Part shown: positions 17,845 to 26,611 of the stretch, piece by piece
How the letters are laid out: every line of letters begins with the position of its first letter
Numbering within the stretch: position 1 is the first letter of the stretch
Assembly (NCBI GenBank): GCA_005518205.2
Contig: RFFC02000010.1
Span: 37,315-101,314, forward strand
Direction of reading: 5' to 3'
DNA length: 64,000 nucleotides
From: Hormoscilla sp. GUM202
GTDB lineage: Bacteria > Cyanobacteriota > Cyanobacteriia > Cyanobacteriales > Desertifilaceae
Position numbers and translations under genes: made by a program
Notes under the pieces: generated by a model
Seen by the model: only the letters and a program-made list of their open reading frames with translations
The model's database searches: none
Told to the model about the DNA's origin: nothing

Positions 17845-18041
17845 TCTGTTCTCCTGTTTTCAGTTATGGGTGTTTTTTCCGAATCCTTTCGCTCTTGCGC
17901 CCCTTCTATTTTGCTCTGAGCCTGTTGCTGAATCTTGGCAATCAACTGATGCACCCGGGCAAAGGGCATTGCACCCAAGGCTTCTAAAATTAAGTTAGTT
18001 TCATCAAGGGTCAGGGTGATTTCCAACTCCGGTACTTCCAT
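17841..18041 (-). CDS. Small 66-aa helical protein
   Basis: It begins MEVPELEITLTLDETNLILE and continues ALGAMPFARVHQLIAKIQQQ. This is a short strand, a helix and a coiled-coil-like helix, followed by a charged tail. Small proteins of this type occur in phage-like clusters, often next to tail genes, with unknown role. The 4-bp overlap with the LamG gene supports translational coupling and a shared job. Confidence 0.6.
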   Translation of the reverse strand: MEVPELEITLTLDETNLILEALGAMPFARVHQLIAKIQQQAQSKIEGAQERKDSEKTPITENRRTE

Positions 18042-18054
18042 CTTTTTTTTCGCC

Positions 18055-18118
18055 TAGGGGTTAGGGGTTAGGGGTTAAGGGTTAGGGCTTGGGGGTAGGG
18101 CTTGGGGGGTTGGGGGTT
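18055..18118. repeat. TTAGGGG-type heptamer repeats, left block
   Basis: G-rich short tandem repeats (TTAGGGG with GGTTAAG, GGGCTTG and TTGGGGG variants) that could form G-quadruplexes. The reverse-complement block is at 18503-18550. The two flank the four-helix-bundle gene as an inverted pair. Confidence 0.8.
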
Positions 18119-18478
18119 GTTTTCGAGCGCGCGAATCAAGGCTGATAACAATTTGCTAACGGATTCACATTGGCAGAGAAGGGAGTCAATCGCATCTGAG
18201 GGACTTAGCTTAACTCTTTTAGATAATATTAGATGAGTTTCCAATTCTTTGAGAGAGCCTTGTGCTATGTAAAGAAACTGTATGTACTCTTTTCTATTTT
18301 TTCTCCCATGACCTTCAGCAATATTAGCAGGAATCGAGGCAGAAGCTCGACGAATCTGAGAACTCATTCCGTAAAGTTCTTCTTTCGGAAAATTTCGAGT
18401 AACTAAGTAGCATTGCTCCGCTAAATCCATTCCTATTTGCCAAACCTTTAAATCTCTGTAACATTGTATTCCCATCAA
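18068..18478 (-). CDS. Four helix bundle protein (S23/23S rRNA-intervening-sequence family)
   Basis: A 136-aa helical protein: YRDLKVWQIGMDLAEQCYLV, NFPKEELYGMSSQIRRASAS, IPANIAEGHGRKNRKEYIQF, and GSLKELETHLILSKR. These are hallmark segments of the S23 family, which includes proteins from 23S rRNA insertions and the Avd partner of diversity-generating retroelements. Its role here is unknown. The gene extends into the flanking heptamer repeats, which supply its Pro-rich last residues (NNPQPPKPYPQALTLNP). Confidence 0.85.
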   Translation of the reverse strand: MMGIQCYRDLKVWQIGMDLAEQCYLVTRNFPKEELYGMSSQIRRASASIPANIAEGHGRKNRKEYIQFLYIAQGSLKELETHLILSKRVKLSPSDAIDSLLCQCESVSKLLSALIRALENNPQPPKPYPQALTLNP

Positions 18479-18502
18479 ATTGCCAGCATGTTGCCTCTAC
18501 TC

Positions 18503-18550
18503 TCCAACCCCCAACCCCTAACCCCCAACCCCTAACCCCTAACCCCTAAC
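18503..18550. repeat. CCCCTAA-type heptamer repeats, right block
   Basis: Reverse complement of the block at 18055-18118. The end of the 1111-aa gene runs into it: its final codons (Val-Arg-Gly) and stop come from GTTAGGGGTTAG. Confidence 0.8.
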
Positions 18551-21500
18551 TTTCCGCAGTTTCAGCCAACCTTCACGCACTGTGGCCTGACTGAGAAAAT
18601 GGGCCTCTAGCCGAGCCGGATCGACTGTGGGACTATCTAAAGCTTTTTCAATCCGATCCTGCTGGGTTGCTAAATCTCCCGTGAGGTCCGGACGCCGATC
18701 GGCAGCTACCACGATCGCCGTCTCCTCATCCAGGGAAGAGAGCCACTTCTGTTGAACCAAGTTTTGCCAGAGGGCATTTCCTTCATCCCCTTCCATACCC
18801 ATGGCGGCGACAAAGACCGATCGCCGAATGGTTTGTAGGGTGGATAGCTCAGTCCAACCGTCTGTCTCCTTCTGTAGCCAAGACCAGAGGAAGCCTGCCT
18901 CTTTAGGAAGGGGCAAGTCCAGTTGTTGAGCTTCGCTGAGAATTGGCGCTGAGAAAAATGTTACCTCAATATGGCGCAATGCATCGCGATATAGATCGGC
19001 TGGAAGAGAAATTGCCTTTGTGGGTAAAATTCCACTGGTGGCATGAACTACCCCCCGGGGATCCACTAGCATGGTTAAATACTGAGGCGGACTGTCAATG
19101 GCCTGTGTAATTGCGATCGGCTCGCCATGATAGGTGATAATATCGGCAGAATCATTGGGCTCGCTCTGAGCGGCATAAAAGGGACCTTGAATTTGAAACG
19201 CCTCGTCTTCCAGCCAGTAACCCACTAACCCATCGTTGAGCTGGTGGTACTCTCCAATGCGAATTGGAAACTCAACCTGAGTGAAGCCATCGGTTTCGCG
19301 GCGACTGCGATGCATATCCTGACGGAACACATTCCAGGCTTGATTATAAGCAGGTAATCCCAACAATTGCAAATCGACTTTGGCCCGAACTACGGCCACG
19401 GGGCGACCCATCAACAGGGCGAGACTGCGATGTTGTTTAGCGCTTTCTGGATCGATGCCTGCCAAGGCGGTATCGATCGCGGCAAGAAAATGGCCCACAA
19501 ACTCTGCCCCTCGTCCTTGGATATATTCTATTGTCTTCCGAAGATGTTCGTTGGCCAGGTCAGCGATCGCCACCTCAGTCTCTCGACCCGGTGCAGAACG
19601 CCATTGTGCCAACGCGCTATCTTGAGAGTCGGCCAGGGCATAGAGGGACCCCAAGGCACGACCATCGCGATCGTACACCGCCAGGCTATCGTCCAAATTG
19701 TTCGGTAACAACCAACCGCAGATCGGAGTTGTCTCTGGATGGCTGTTCGTTTCTCGGGTCTTCTGGTCATGGTCAGCATCCAACCAACGAAAATTAATTC
19801 GGGCAGGTTGGGCCAAACGAGGCAACATCGCCACCCAATCTGGATGTCCCTCCAGGCGCAGTTGCTGAGTAGTGGTCATCCGATCCAGATTTACATCATG
19901 GGCGATACCAAAGTTATCAATCAGCCGCAAACCTAGCAGCTTCAAAGCTCCAGCCCTAATCGGGTTAAAATCATTTAACGGCTGGGGTGCTTTAATCCCA
20001 TGTTGTCCCACCACCTGGCGGACATCTTGCTCGGTAAAGGTTCGATAGGGCTCAAAGCCGATCGGGTCAGCGATCGGGGTCTGACGAGTCACCTTGTGCA
20101 TCAGCAGAGCATCATTGAAGCCTCCCAAACTTTGGCACAGGTTGCTACCGCTGTTGGCTTCCAAATGCTCGTAAACATAAATTAACTGCTTGAACTTATC
20201 ATCGCTACCGCTGGTTTTGTACCAATTCAAAATCTCATCACGATGAGTTTGGAAATAGTCTGCCGTTTGCTGGTCTTCAGCAATGTTTTGCGCTTCGTAA
20301 TAGTCGCCAAGCAAATGTTTTTCCAGATAAATCAGAATCCGTTCCGACAAAACCGGTCGCGCTGCTGGAGAAAGAATCGTAGTCCCACTGTAAACGTTGG
20401 CTGCCTTTTCCGGGGGAATTTTCTCCTGTTTTATTCTTAGCTCCACGTCCTTTTCAGCAAATTGATAATTTTGCTGCATAAATTGAGGAGCGTAAGTTCT
20501 ATTGCTGGGATCGAGATTATTGCCATCCCGGGTAGGGAAAAATTCTACTTCCCACTGCAAGAGGATGGGATGCCATGGTTGATGCTGCCAGACATTTATC
20601 CCAATGCTGTTAGAGAGGCTGGAAAACAGGGAGACAATCTGCCCTCGGACTGTTTCGACCGTCTGTTTGCTGGCCAAGTCACTTTCAGGTATTTCCGTTA
20701 CCAGGCATTCCAGCAATCCCTCTGGATGCAGCCGACCATCTTGACCGTGGCGATCGCTTGGTGTCGCCGCGTCACCAGTTATCAGCACCACCGGTTCGGA
20801 CGGCAGATAATAACGAGGGGGGGCGAGGGGTTGAAGAACCAGGGTGACTTCAGCCTTGCCTTCAGCCTTGGCTTTAGCCTTGGCTTCAGCATTGATCTTC
20901 CGTAACTGCTCTGTTACCGTTTCCAGGGCTTGTTTCAGCCGATGGGCAAGGGTATCACCAGAATCTTTGGGTTCCTCAACATTACCAGAATCATCAACTT
21001 CCAACGTCCCGGTTCTTGCCTGCAAATCTCGTAATGGCCTGATGTCTTTTTCCTCAATGAAGAACTTGACTTCATCAATATCCGGATAGCTTTCGCGACT
21101 GGTCTCCGGGGGATAGACGCACACCATATATTTATACCAATCCGCAAAGGTCTGAGTCCGTCGATCTTCTAATTCTTGTCCAGCGCGATCGTAGTCAGAC
21201 TGAAGACTGTTGAGTCGATCTAAATCTGCGGCTAAACCGGCAGGTAACTTAGCTTCTTCTTGAGCCCGAGCCACATCAGCTTTTTCAGAATTATCCACAA
21301 CTCGACGAACAGTCCATAGCTTCCCAGGAGTCAGAGCGCGGAACGTACTGGTGTGTCGGCCTTCCTTAAACTTTGGTCCTACATCCAAGCGTTGTTGCTC
21401 CAAGTGGTCTGCCAACTGCAATGCTTCTAGCAAATCTTCCAGTTCGTCCCCTGACCTCCCCACAATCTTAAGACTGCCCAGGTCTTGCAAGTTACCGAGC

Positions 21501-21874
21501 GAACCTAACTCGGAGGGGATGGAACCGCTTATGGAGTTGCTTTGCAGGCGGAGTTTTTGCAAGTTGCTGAGGTTGCCTAACTCCTCCGGGAGCATGCCGC
21601 TCAGGTTGTTCCTGTTCATCTCGATTTTCGTCACCCGACCTTCTTCTACGGTGACCCCATGCCAGTTATTAACAACTTCAGCAGGGGGGGGAGTTTCGCT
21701 GCTGATGTCCCAGCCAAAATTGTTCCGCCAATTCTCCCCAGAAGTACTGGTATAGAAAGCTTGAAGGGCTGCATAGTCATCGGCATTCAGAGGGAAATCA
21801 AATTCTTCCAATCCTTTGATTGTTGCTGATAAATCGAAGTTGCTCAATATGTTGGTGGGGAGTGATTTCCACAC
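18539..21874 (-). CDS. 1111-aa protein: N-terminal LRR module fused to a large uncharacterised region
   Basis: Residues about 28-132 are an LRR unit with its usual leader (ADDYAALQAFYTSTSGENW, NNWHGVTVEEGRVTKIEM, NNLSGMLPEELGNLSNLQ, SISGSIPSELGSLGNLQDL). After this the sequence changes to a charged, partly coiled-coil region with an AKAKAKAEGKAEV stretch near residue 345. A long globular part follows (VEFFPTRDGNNLDPSNRTYA, RPVLSERILIYLEKHLLG, NPIRAGALKLLGLRLIDNFG) that I cannot assign. There is no signal peptide. It is the most upstream gene of the minus-strand block. The LRR module is nearly the same as in the gene at 23857-24651, so the fusion may be recent. Confidence 0.7.
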   Translation of the reverse strand: MWKSLPTNILSNFDLSATIKGLEEFDFPLNADDYAALQAFYTSTSGENWRNNFGWDISSETPPPAEVVNNWHGVTVEEGRVTKIEMNRNNLSGMLPEELGNLSNLQKLRLQSNSISGSIPSELGSLGNLQDLGSLKIVGRSGDELEDLLEALQLADHLEQQRLDVGPKFKEGRHTSTFRALTPGKLWTVRRVVDNSEKADVARAQEEAKLPAGLAADLDRLNSLQSDYDRAGQELEDRRTQTFADWYKYMVCVYPPETSRESYPDIDEVKFFIEEKDIRPLRDLQARTGTLEVDDSGNVEEPKDSGDTLAHRLKQALETVTEQLRKINAEAKAKAKAEGKAEVTLVLQPLAPPRYYLPSEPVVLITGDAATPSDRHGQDGRLHPEGLLECLVTEIPESDLASKQTVETVRGQIVSLFSSLSNSIGINVWQHQPWHPILLQWEVEFFPTRDGNNLDPSNRTYAPQFMQQNYQFAEKDVELRIKQEKIPPEKAANVYSGTTILSPAARPVLSERILIYLEKHLLGDYYEAQNIAEDQQTADYFQTHRDEILNWYKTSGSDDKFKQLIYVYEHLEANSGSNLCQSLGGFNDALLMHKVTRQTPIADPIGFEPYRTFTEQDVRQVVGQHGIKAPQPLNDFNPIRAGALKLLGLRLIDNFGIAHDVNLDRMTTTQQLRLEGHPDWVAMLPRLAQPARINFRWLDADHDQKTRETNSHPETTPICGWLLPNNLDDSLAVYDRDGRALGSLYALADSQDSALAQWRSAPGRETEVAIADLANEHLRKTIEYIQGRGAEFVGHFLAAIDTALAGIDPESAKQHRSLALLMGRPVAVVRAKVDLQLLGLPAYNQAWNVFRQDMHRSRRETDGFTQVEFPIRIGEYHQLNDGLVGYWLEDEAFQIQGPFYAAQSEPNDSADIITYHGEPIAITQAIDSPPQYLTMLVDPRGVVHATSGILPTKAISLPADLYRDALRHIEVTFFSAPILSEAQQLDLPLPKEAGFLWSWLQKETDGWTELSTLQTIRRSVFVAAMGMEGDEGNALWQNLVQQKWLSSLDEETAIVVAADRRPDLTGDLATQQDRIEKALDSPTVDPARLEAHFLSQATVREGWLKLRKVRG

Positions 21875-22011
21875 GAGAGTAGCTCCTGCAGCTTTTTAAA
21901 CAGGAGCTGATGTCGCACTTAATGAGTCTGTCCTTTATAACAAGGAGCTGTAACACCCTTGGTGCTTAGGTGGAAACTACACAAGCGAGACTTGGAGTCA
22001 ATGGTTTATGT
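21875..22011. other. Upstream region of the large-protein block
   Basis: This short gap separates the 1111-aa gene from the IS66 transposase. It would hold the promoter of the block if it is one transcript. I see no clear -35/-10 pair. Confidence 0.3.
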
Positions 22012-23568
22012 TTATGTTGGTTTTGGCGGCTGCATCTGTTGAATTAGCGTGGACAACGCTGGCATCTTGAAAGATTTGGAAATTCGATCCTTAATGTACG
22101 AATAAAAATTCACTCCGTTTTTGCGGCAGGTGTCAACCAGAGCCAAAAACACTTCCCACGCCTGAGTCCCCTGTAGAGTGCGGGTTCCATTGGAGATTTT
22201 GCGCTTAATCACATACTCCCGGACTGTCCGCTCTGCCTCATTATTGTCAAGAGGAACTTCAGGAAAATCTAGAACTAATAGTAAATAAGGCTTCTTCTGT
22301 TTTGTTAAATCAATTCTATGATCTAAAGCACTGTATCCGGTTTGACGGGAAAACAATTTGTCAAATTCGGTTTCAAGCAACAGTTTTTGTTGTCGCTGCT
22401 CTTCTGTGCTTTGCTGTTGATAGGCTTTGAGTTGATAATAGTAAATCCAAAAATAAGAGAGAAATTGTGCCAGGCTTTTTTGATGAGAGGGAACCAGAGG
22501 AGTCAGCTTTTCGTAGTGTCGTCCTTCATGAATCCAGCATAAACTACGATGGTTCGTCTGGTTGTGAAATTGTCCCGCGTCATCAGCCACCAAAATATCT
22601 ATGTAGTCCCCGAGCTGCTTTTTCTTCTTGTCAGGCAAAATACTGTCAACTAAATCATCTGATTGAACAACTGCTAATTCAGTTGGATCCAACTGCAATT
22701 CGTTTAACATTTGGAGAACTGTTTCAGAGTTTTTGCGCTCTCTGGTAAAAAAACTGCTATAGTAAGGATTGCAGAGTGTGAATACATAGCAATTTTTCCC
22801 ATTAACCCGCATCCCCGTATCATCAATTTGGTGATAACTGGTACTGCCCAGTCCCGCTTCTAAAATAGCATTTCGTTCTTCAGTAAATTCTCTTAAATAT
22901 TGCCGAGTTATTAAGTTAGATATTTTTCCCGCCGAGATTACTATTCCCTGAGACTGCAACAATTTAAGAATCTTTTCTTCTGGCACTCGTAACTGATAAT
23001 ACAAAGTGAGAACAAATGCTTCGAGTTCACTCCCGTAAGATTTGCCTTTTAATCCTTGCGGCAACTGGGCTTCGTAAAATTTCTCCGTACTAGGTGAATA
23101 GAGTCTTTCTAGTCGATAAATAACCGTGTCTGTTTTAAATATAATATTTTGAATTGTTACTTCTCGGTAGCCTCTATGGGTGATATCTGACGGCAAGTTA
23201 CTCCGAGCCAGTTTGATAACCTCTTCTCTGTCAATATGAATAAGTTGGCGACGTTCCTGGGGGGGGGTTTTCGGTTTTTTCTTTTTTCGCTCTCGACTAT
23301 TGGGCTGCTCTGGTTTGGCCTCCGCAGAAGTATCAGCTTTAGAAGTATCAGCTTTGGCTTGAGGTTTGATGTCAGGTTTTCCCTTGTGCCCTTTGAGCGC
23401 GGCTATTTCATCTCTCAATCGTTGATTGTCAGCTTTCAATTCAAGGTTTTGGCTGTATAGGTCTTCTAGGTAATTGAGTAACCGCTGCAAAACTTCCCGA
23501 CTTTTTGGGTCGAGATTCTCTGTGTCTTGGTCGAGGTCAGCAAGCCAATTCTTAGTCATGTCTTCCAA
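22012..23568 (-). CDS. IS66-family transposase
   Basis: A 518-aa protein. An N-terminal coiled coil (NLELKADNQRLRDEIAALKG) and a Lys/Pro-rich linker precede the DDE domain, with acidic motifs QIDDTGMRV, LVADDAGQF and, near the end, PLDNNEAERTVREYVIKRK, which is the signature of IS66-type transposases. The C-terminal TQAWEVFLALVDTCRKNGVN fits too. It is intact, with an ATG at 23568. No accessory tnpB-like or tnpC-like genes are adjacent and I could not define terminal repeats. This is a single-gene IS66-related element. Confidence 0.85.
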   Translation of the reverse strand: MEDMTKNWLADLDQDTENLDPKSREVLQRLLNYLEDLYSQNLELKADNQRLRDEIAALKGHKGKPDIKPQAKADTSKADTSAEAKPEQPNSRERKKKKPKTPPQERRQLIHIDREEVIKLARSNLPSDITHRGYREVTIQNIIFKTDTVIYRLERLYSPSTEKFYEAQLPQGLKGKSYGSELEAFVLTLYYQLRVPEEKILKLLQSQGIVISAGKISNLITRQYLREFTEERNAILEAGLGSTSYHQIDDTGMRVNGKNCYVFTLCNPYYSSFFTRERKNSETVLQMLNELQLDPTELAVVQSDDLVDSILPDKKKKQLGDYIDILVADDAGQFHNQTNHRSLCWIHEGRHYEKLTPLVPSHQKSLAQFLSYFWIYYYQLKAYQQQSTEEQRQQKLLLETEFDKLFSRQTGYSALDHRIDLTKQKKPYLLLVLDFPEVPLDNNEAERTVREYVIKRKISNGTRTLQGTQAWEVFLALVDTCRKNGVNFYSYIKDRISKSFKMPALSTLIQQMQPPKPT

Positions 23569-23856
23569 CTTACTACTTATTTATCGAATTTGTCAACCCT
23601 GGGCGCGGGATTTTGAAAAAAATCAGCTGTCGCGCATCTCAACTGCATATTCGGGCGCTCGGCTGCCGACTCACCACTTCGAGGTCAAAACCCCCCACCC
23701 CGTAAGCATTTGAGAAGTTTTCGCTCCTCAAAAATTGCTCTTGTCCTGTTAGGCATTCCGAGGCAGTACAAGGGCTGTTCACTCCAGTCCGATGGCCCGA
23801 GTAACTATGCAGTACCGGCAGTACCCATATTCCTTCACCACCAATATCTTGAGCAA

Positions 23857-24651
23857 TTACGATAAATCCTTGATACTCGAGGGGACCATACCACTCATGG
23901 AGTTTCCGTGCAGCCATAAGTTTCGCAAATTGCTGAGTTCGCCATACTCCTCCGGGAGCGTGCCGCTCAGGGAACTCTCGTGCAGGTATAGGTATTGCAA
24001 ATTGCTGAGGGAACCATACTCAGAGGGTAATGTACCTTGAAGGTCGTTCTGGGCCAGGCCGAGCTGTCGCAAATTGCTGAGCTCGCTATACTCGGAGGGG
24101 ACGGTACCGTGAAAGGAGTTCTTGGATAGGCCGAGGAACTGCAAGTCGCTGATGGAGACGATCCAAGAGGGGAGCGTACCGCTCAGGGAGTTGTTGTACA
24201 GGCCGAGGTCTTGCAAGTTACCGAGCTCACCATACTCAGAGGGGATGGTACCGCTCAGGGAGTTGCTTTGCAGGCGGAGTTTTTGCAAGTTGCTGAGCGA
24301 ACCTAACTCCGAGGGGAGCATGCCGCTCAGGTTGTTCCTGTTCAGCTCGATTTTCGTCACCCGACCGGATTCTACCGTTACTCCATGCCAGTCTGAGACA
24401 ACCTCAGCAGGGGGGGGAGTTTCGCTGCTGAAGTCCCAGCCAAAATTGTTCTTCCAATTCTCCCCATTCGTACTGGTATAGAGAGCCCGAAGGGCTGCAT
24501 AATCATTGACATCGAGCAAGTCATTCTCCCCAGAAGTACTGGGCTCAAGAGCCAGAAATGCTTCCAATTGTGACTTCGTCAGTATGTCTTTTTCGGACAT
24601 CTCACGCAATTGGTTGAGATCGTTGTCTTGCCCGACTTGATAATTAATCAT
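23857..24651 (-). CDS. Leucine-rich repeat protein
   Basis: A start at MINYQVGQDNDLNQLREM (24651) is more likely than the upstream ATG at 24696. After a helical lead-in, the module DYAALRALYTSTNGENWKNN and SDWHGVTVESGRVTKIEL is followed by about seven plant-type 24-residue LRRs (LSGTIPSEYGELGNLQDLGL and variants), ending VPSSIKDLS. No signal peptide or anchor is seen. LRRs of this type mediate protein binding. The DNA is closely similar to the 5' part of the 1111-aa gene, including a run of seven G coding for Pro-Pro-Pro. Confidence 0.8.
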   Translation of the reverse strand: MINYQVGQDNDLNQLREMSEKDILTKSQLEAFLALEPSTSGENDLLDVNDYAALRALYTSTNGENWKNNFGWDFSSETPPPAEVVSDWHGVTVESGRVTKIELNRNNLSGMLPSELGSLSNLQKLRLQSNSLSGTIPSEYGELGNLQDLGLYNNSLSGTLPSWIVSISDLQFLGLSKNSFHGTVPSEYSELSNLRQLGLAQNDLQGTLPSEYGSLSNLQYLYLHESSLSGTLPEEYGELSNLRNLWLHGNSMSGMVPSSIKDLS

Positions 24652-24696
24652 TTCTGAATTCCTCAAAGAAAATTTACTACGAGACAATTGTCTCAA

Positions 24697-24915
24697 TGCT
24701 AATCCTATCTTAGGATTTTTTTACAACTAATCTGCTTAAGAAATTCTTAAGGATGCGCCACGCTGCGCTCTCGGAACCGGACCGCATCATGTCCAGAGAC
24801 GCCAAGGGGCGAAGAGGACACGAACTGCTAAATAAAACCAATCCTTCACTGCCTATGGAAAACACCTAAACAAATCACACCTCAGCGGTCAAAGAGTCCA
24901 GGGAGAACCTTGCTA
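24697..24915. other. Intergenic region
   Basis: No gene. It includes ATGCGCCACGCTGCGCTC, a reverse copy of a dispersed repeat (GCGCAGCGTGGCGCA) also at about 29177 and 57917. Confidence 0.4.
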
Positions 24916-25265
24916 TAATTAAACAAAGTCAGCCCCATTAATAAGCCCATCATCAATTCCCGACAAAAATGCCAAGTCTTCCTCCGAAAAATTGCCATCA
25001 CTTAGAGCCTTAATGGAAGTCCCACCGTTCTTATCATCGGCAAATCCTAAATCACGAAACCTCAAACCTTTTCCTTCTAGATGGATTTTGTCCGTGCTAT
25101 CCTTAAAGTCGTGAATGGTATCCTTGGTATCCTGGCCTATTTTGCTACTCCGGGCCAAGACAAAGGTATCTGCACCCCCGTTTCCGTAAAGCGTGTCTAA
25201 ACCATCGCCCCCGCTGAGGATGTCGTCTCCGGCACCGCCGCTGAGGGTGTCGCCGATCGCGAAAC
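24916..25265 (-). pseudogene. C-terminal remnant of an RTX (haemolysin-type calcium-binding) protein
   Basis: The frame opens after a stop at about 25265 and reads GDTLSGGAGDDILSGGDGLD, TLYGNGGADTFVLARSS, then DTIHDFKDSTDKIHLEG and the usual C-terminal tail ending INGADFV. These are two to three calcium-binding nonapeptide repeats plus the end cap that precedes a type I secretion signal. The N-terminal body is missing, so this is a fragment. Confidence 0.7.
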
Positions 25266-25488
25266 AGTCTCATCTTAACAGGAAGCTCGCACTATTGTTG
25301 ACAAAGGAACCCATGAGCGATTGCCTGAGGCCCTGCTGCGGCGATCGCTTTCATTTTAATCGGTTTGCTAATAATCTCCATAGCATCAGTCTTGAATAAA
25401 AGAGCATGAATGTTCTAGAAATGGGCATTGATGATTCATGTGATATGGTGAAAGGATGATAGTTATCGTAATTAGCACATAGCAATCT

Positions 25489-26166
25489 ATGCTACTACTG
25501 CAATTTAGCACCTCTCACTACTGTCGCAAAGCAAGACTGGCCCTGGGCTACAAAAAAATTCCCTACCAAGTAGAAAACCTCACTCCTGGTCTCCATGTCC
25601 TCAAACTCAAACCCCTCACGGGACTGACCACCGTGCCAGTTCTATTGCCCCAACTAGAAGGTCAACCACAGGCGATCGCCGACTCCACCAGAATAGGACA
25701 ATATCTGGAAAGCTACTGCCCCGATCCGCCCTTGACTTTACCCGAACCGCAACTGCAACAAAAAGCCCAGATGCTCGAAGACTGGTTAGATGAAAGCATC
25801 GGTACTGCCACTCGCTTTGTTTACTATCACTTCCGCGCTGGTGCTGGTAAGGACATCGACCCCTCTTGGTTCAGTCAACTGCTGATTCAGGTGGTGATTC
25901 GTCAATACTCCATTACACCCGCAGCAGTCGAATTAGCCCGATCGCGCCTCAATTTAGCAATGGCACATCTAAAATCCCGATGGCAAGACAGCCCCTATCT
26001 GGTAGGAGCCAATCTCAGCCTAGCAGATATCGCCGCTGCGGCCCTGCTGAGTCCCCTAGCCCTCATAGAGGACTACCGCCAATCATATCCCTGGCTGTTC
26101 TCACGCATTGCCCAGGTACACAAAACTTGCCGCGAACCCTTGCCCCCAGGACTTGCTGAAGGATAA
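25489..26166 (+). CDS. Glutathione S-transferase family protein
   Basis: A 225-aa protein. The thioredoxin-like N-terminus (LLLQFSTSHYCRKARLAL) has SxYCRK in place of the usual active-site region, then TVPVLLPQLEGQPQAIADST with the Asp-Ser contact for glutathione. The C-terminal helical domain has YLVGANLSLADIAAAALLSP, the N-capping motif of the GST fold. It acts in the cytosol on an unknown substrate. The next gene starts 4 bp after its stop, so the two form an operon. Confidence 0.85.
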   Translation: MLLLQFSTSHYCRKARLALGYKKIPYQVENLTPGLHVLKLKPLTGLTTVPVLLPQLEGQPQAIADSTRIGQYLESYCPDPPLTLPEPQLQQKAQMLEDWLDESIGTATRFVYYHFRAGAGKDIDPSWFSQLLIQVVIRQYSITPAAVELARSRLNLAMAHLKSRWQDSPYLVGANLSLADIAAAALLSPLALIEDYRQSYPWLFSRIAQVHKTCREPLPPGLAEG

Positions 26167-26169
26167 TCA

Positions 26170-26451
26170 ATGTATAAATATACTCCCCTGGCCCTGCTTT
26201 GGGCCATCTGTACCCTTTCTCCCGCTAGGGCCTTACCGCCACCCTCCGATGTCCCCGAAGAAATCTTGCGCACCGAGATCCTTACCGAAGCCCGATCGCC
26301 AGTTGACGGTCAACCCCTGACCGCAGCCGAGTACGCCCTATTGCAAGGGAGGCTACAGTCGGAACCATCCCCCAAGATCGACCCCCAAATCGAGGAACTG
26401 ATTTTTCTCCTGCGCATACGTCGCGCCATCCGTACCATCATACCCTTCTGA
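26170..26451 (+). CDS. Small secreted protein, 93 aa
   Basis: It starts MYKYTPLALLWAICTLSPARA, a clear signal peptide with probable cleavage after ARA. The mature part (EEILRTEILTEARSPVDGQP, LTAAEYALLQGRL, ELIFLLRIRRAIRTIIPF) is short and helical. Similar small exported proteins are common in cyanobacteria and have no known function. It is coupled to the GST gene by a 3-bp gap. Confidence 0.7.
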   Translation: MYKYTPLALLWAICTLSPARALPPPSDVPEEILRTEILTEARSPVDGQPLTAAEYALLQGRLQSEPSPKIDPQIEELIFLLRIRRAIRTIIPF

Positions 26452-26611
26452 TGTCAAAAGAGGGCTGTTGTGGCTCAAGCGGTATTGATTTGCCCCAGAA
26501 TGTTAAAATATATGTATAAAAATAAAGAAACATAAATCAAACCACAGCTCATCCAAGTGGATAATTCTGTAACTTGTTCAGTAACTTCATGGAGATAGGT
26601 AGGATAGCCTC

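Noticed and set aside
7625..21874. Calling the large-protein block a contractile injection system or prophage
   Set aside because: No sheath, tube, baseplate, capsid, terminase or integrase gene is visible; only a fibre-like protein hints at it.
24749..24769. tRNA or rRNA gene in intergenic GC-rich patches
   Set aside because: No cloverleaf with GGTTCGAATCC-type T arm was found; patches match dispersed repeats instead.
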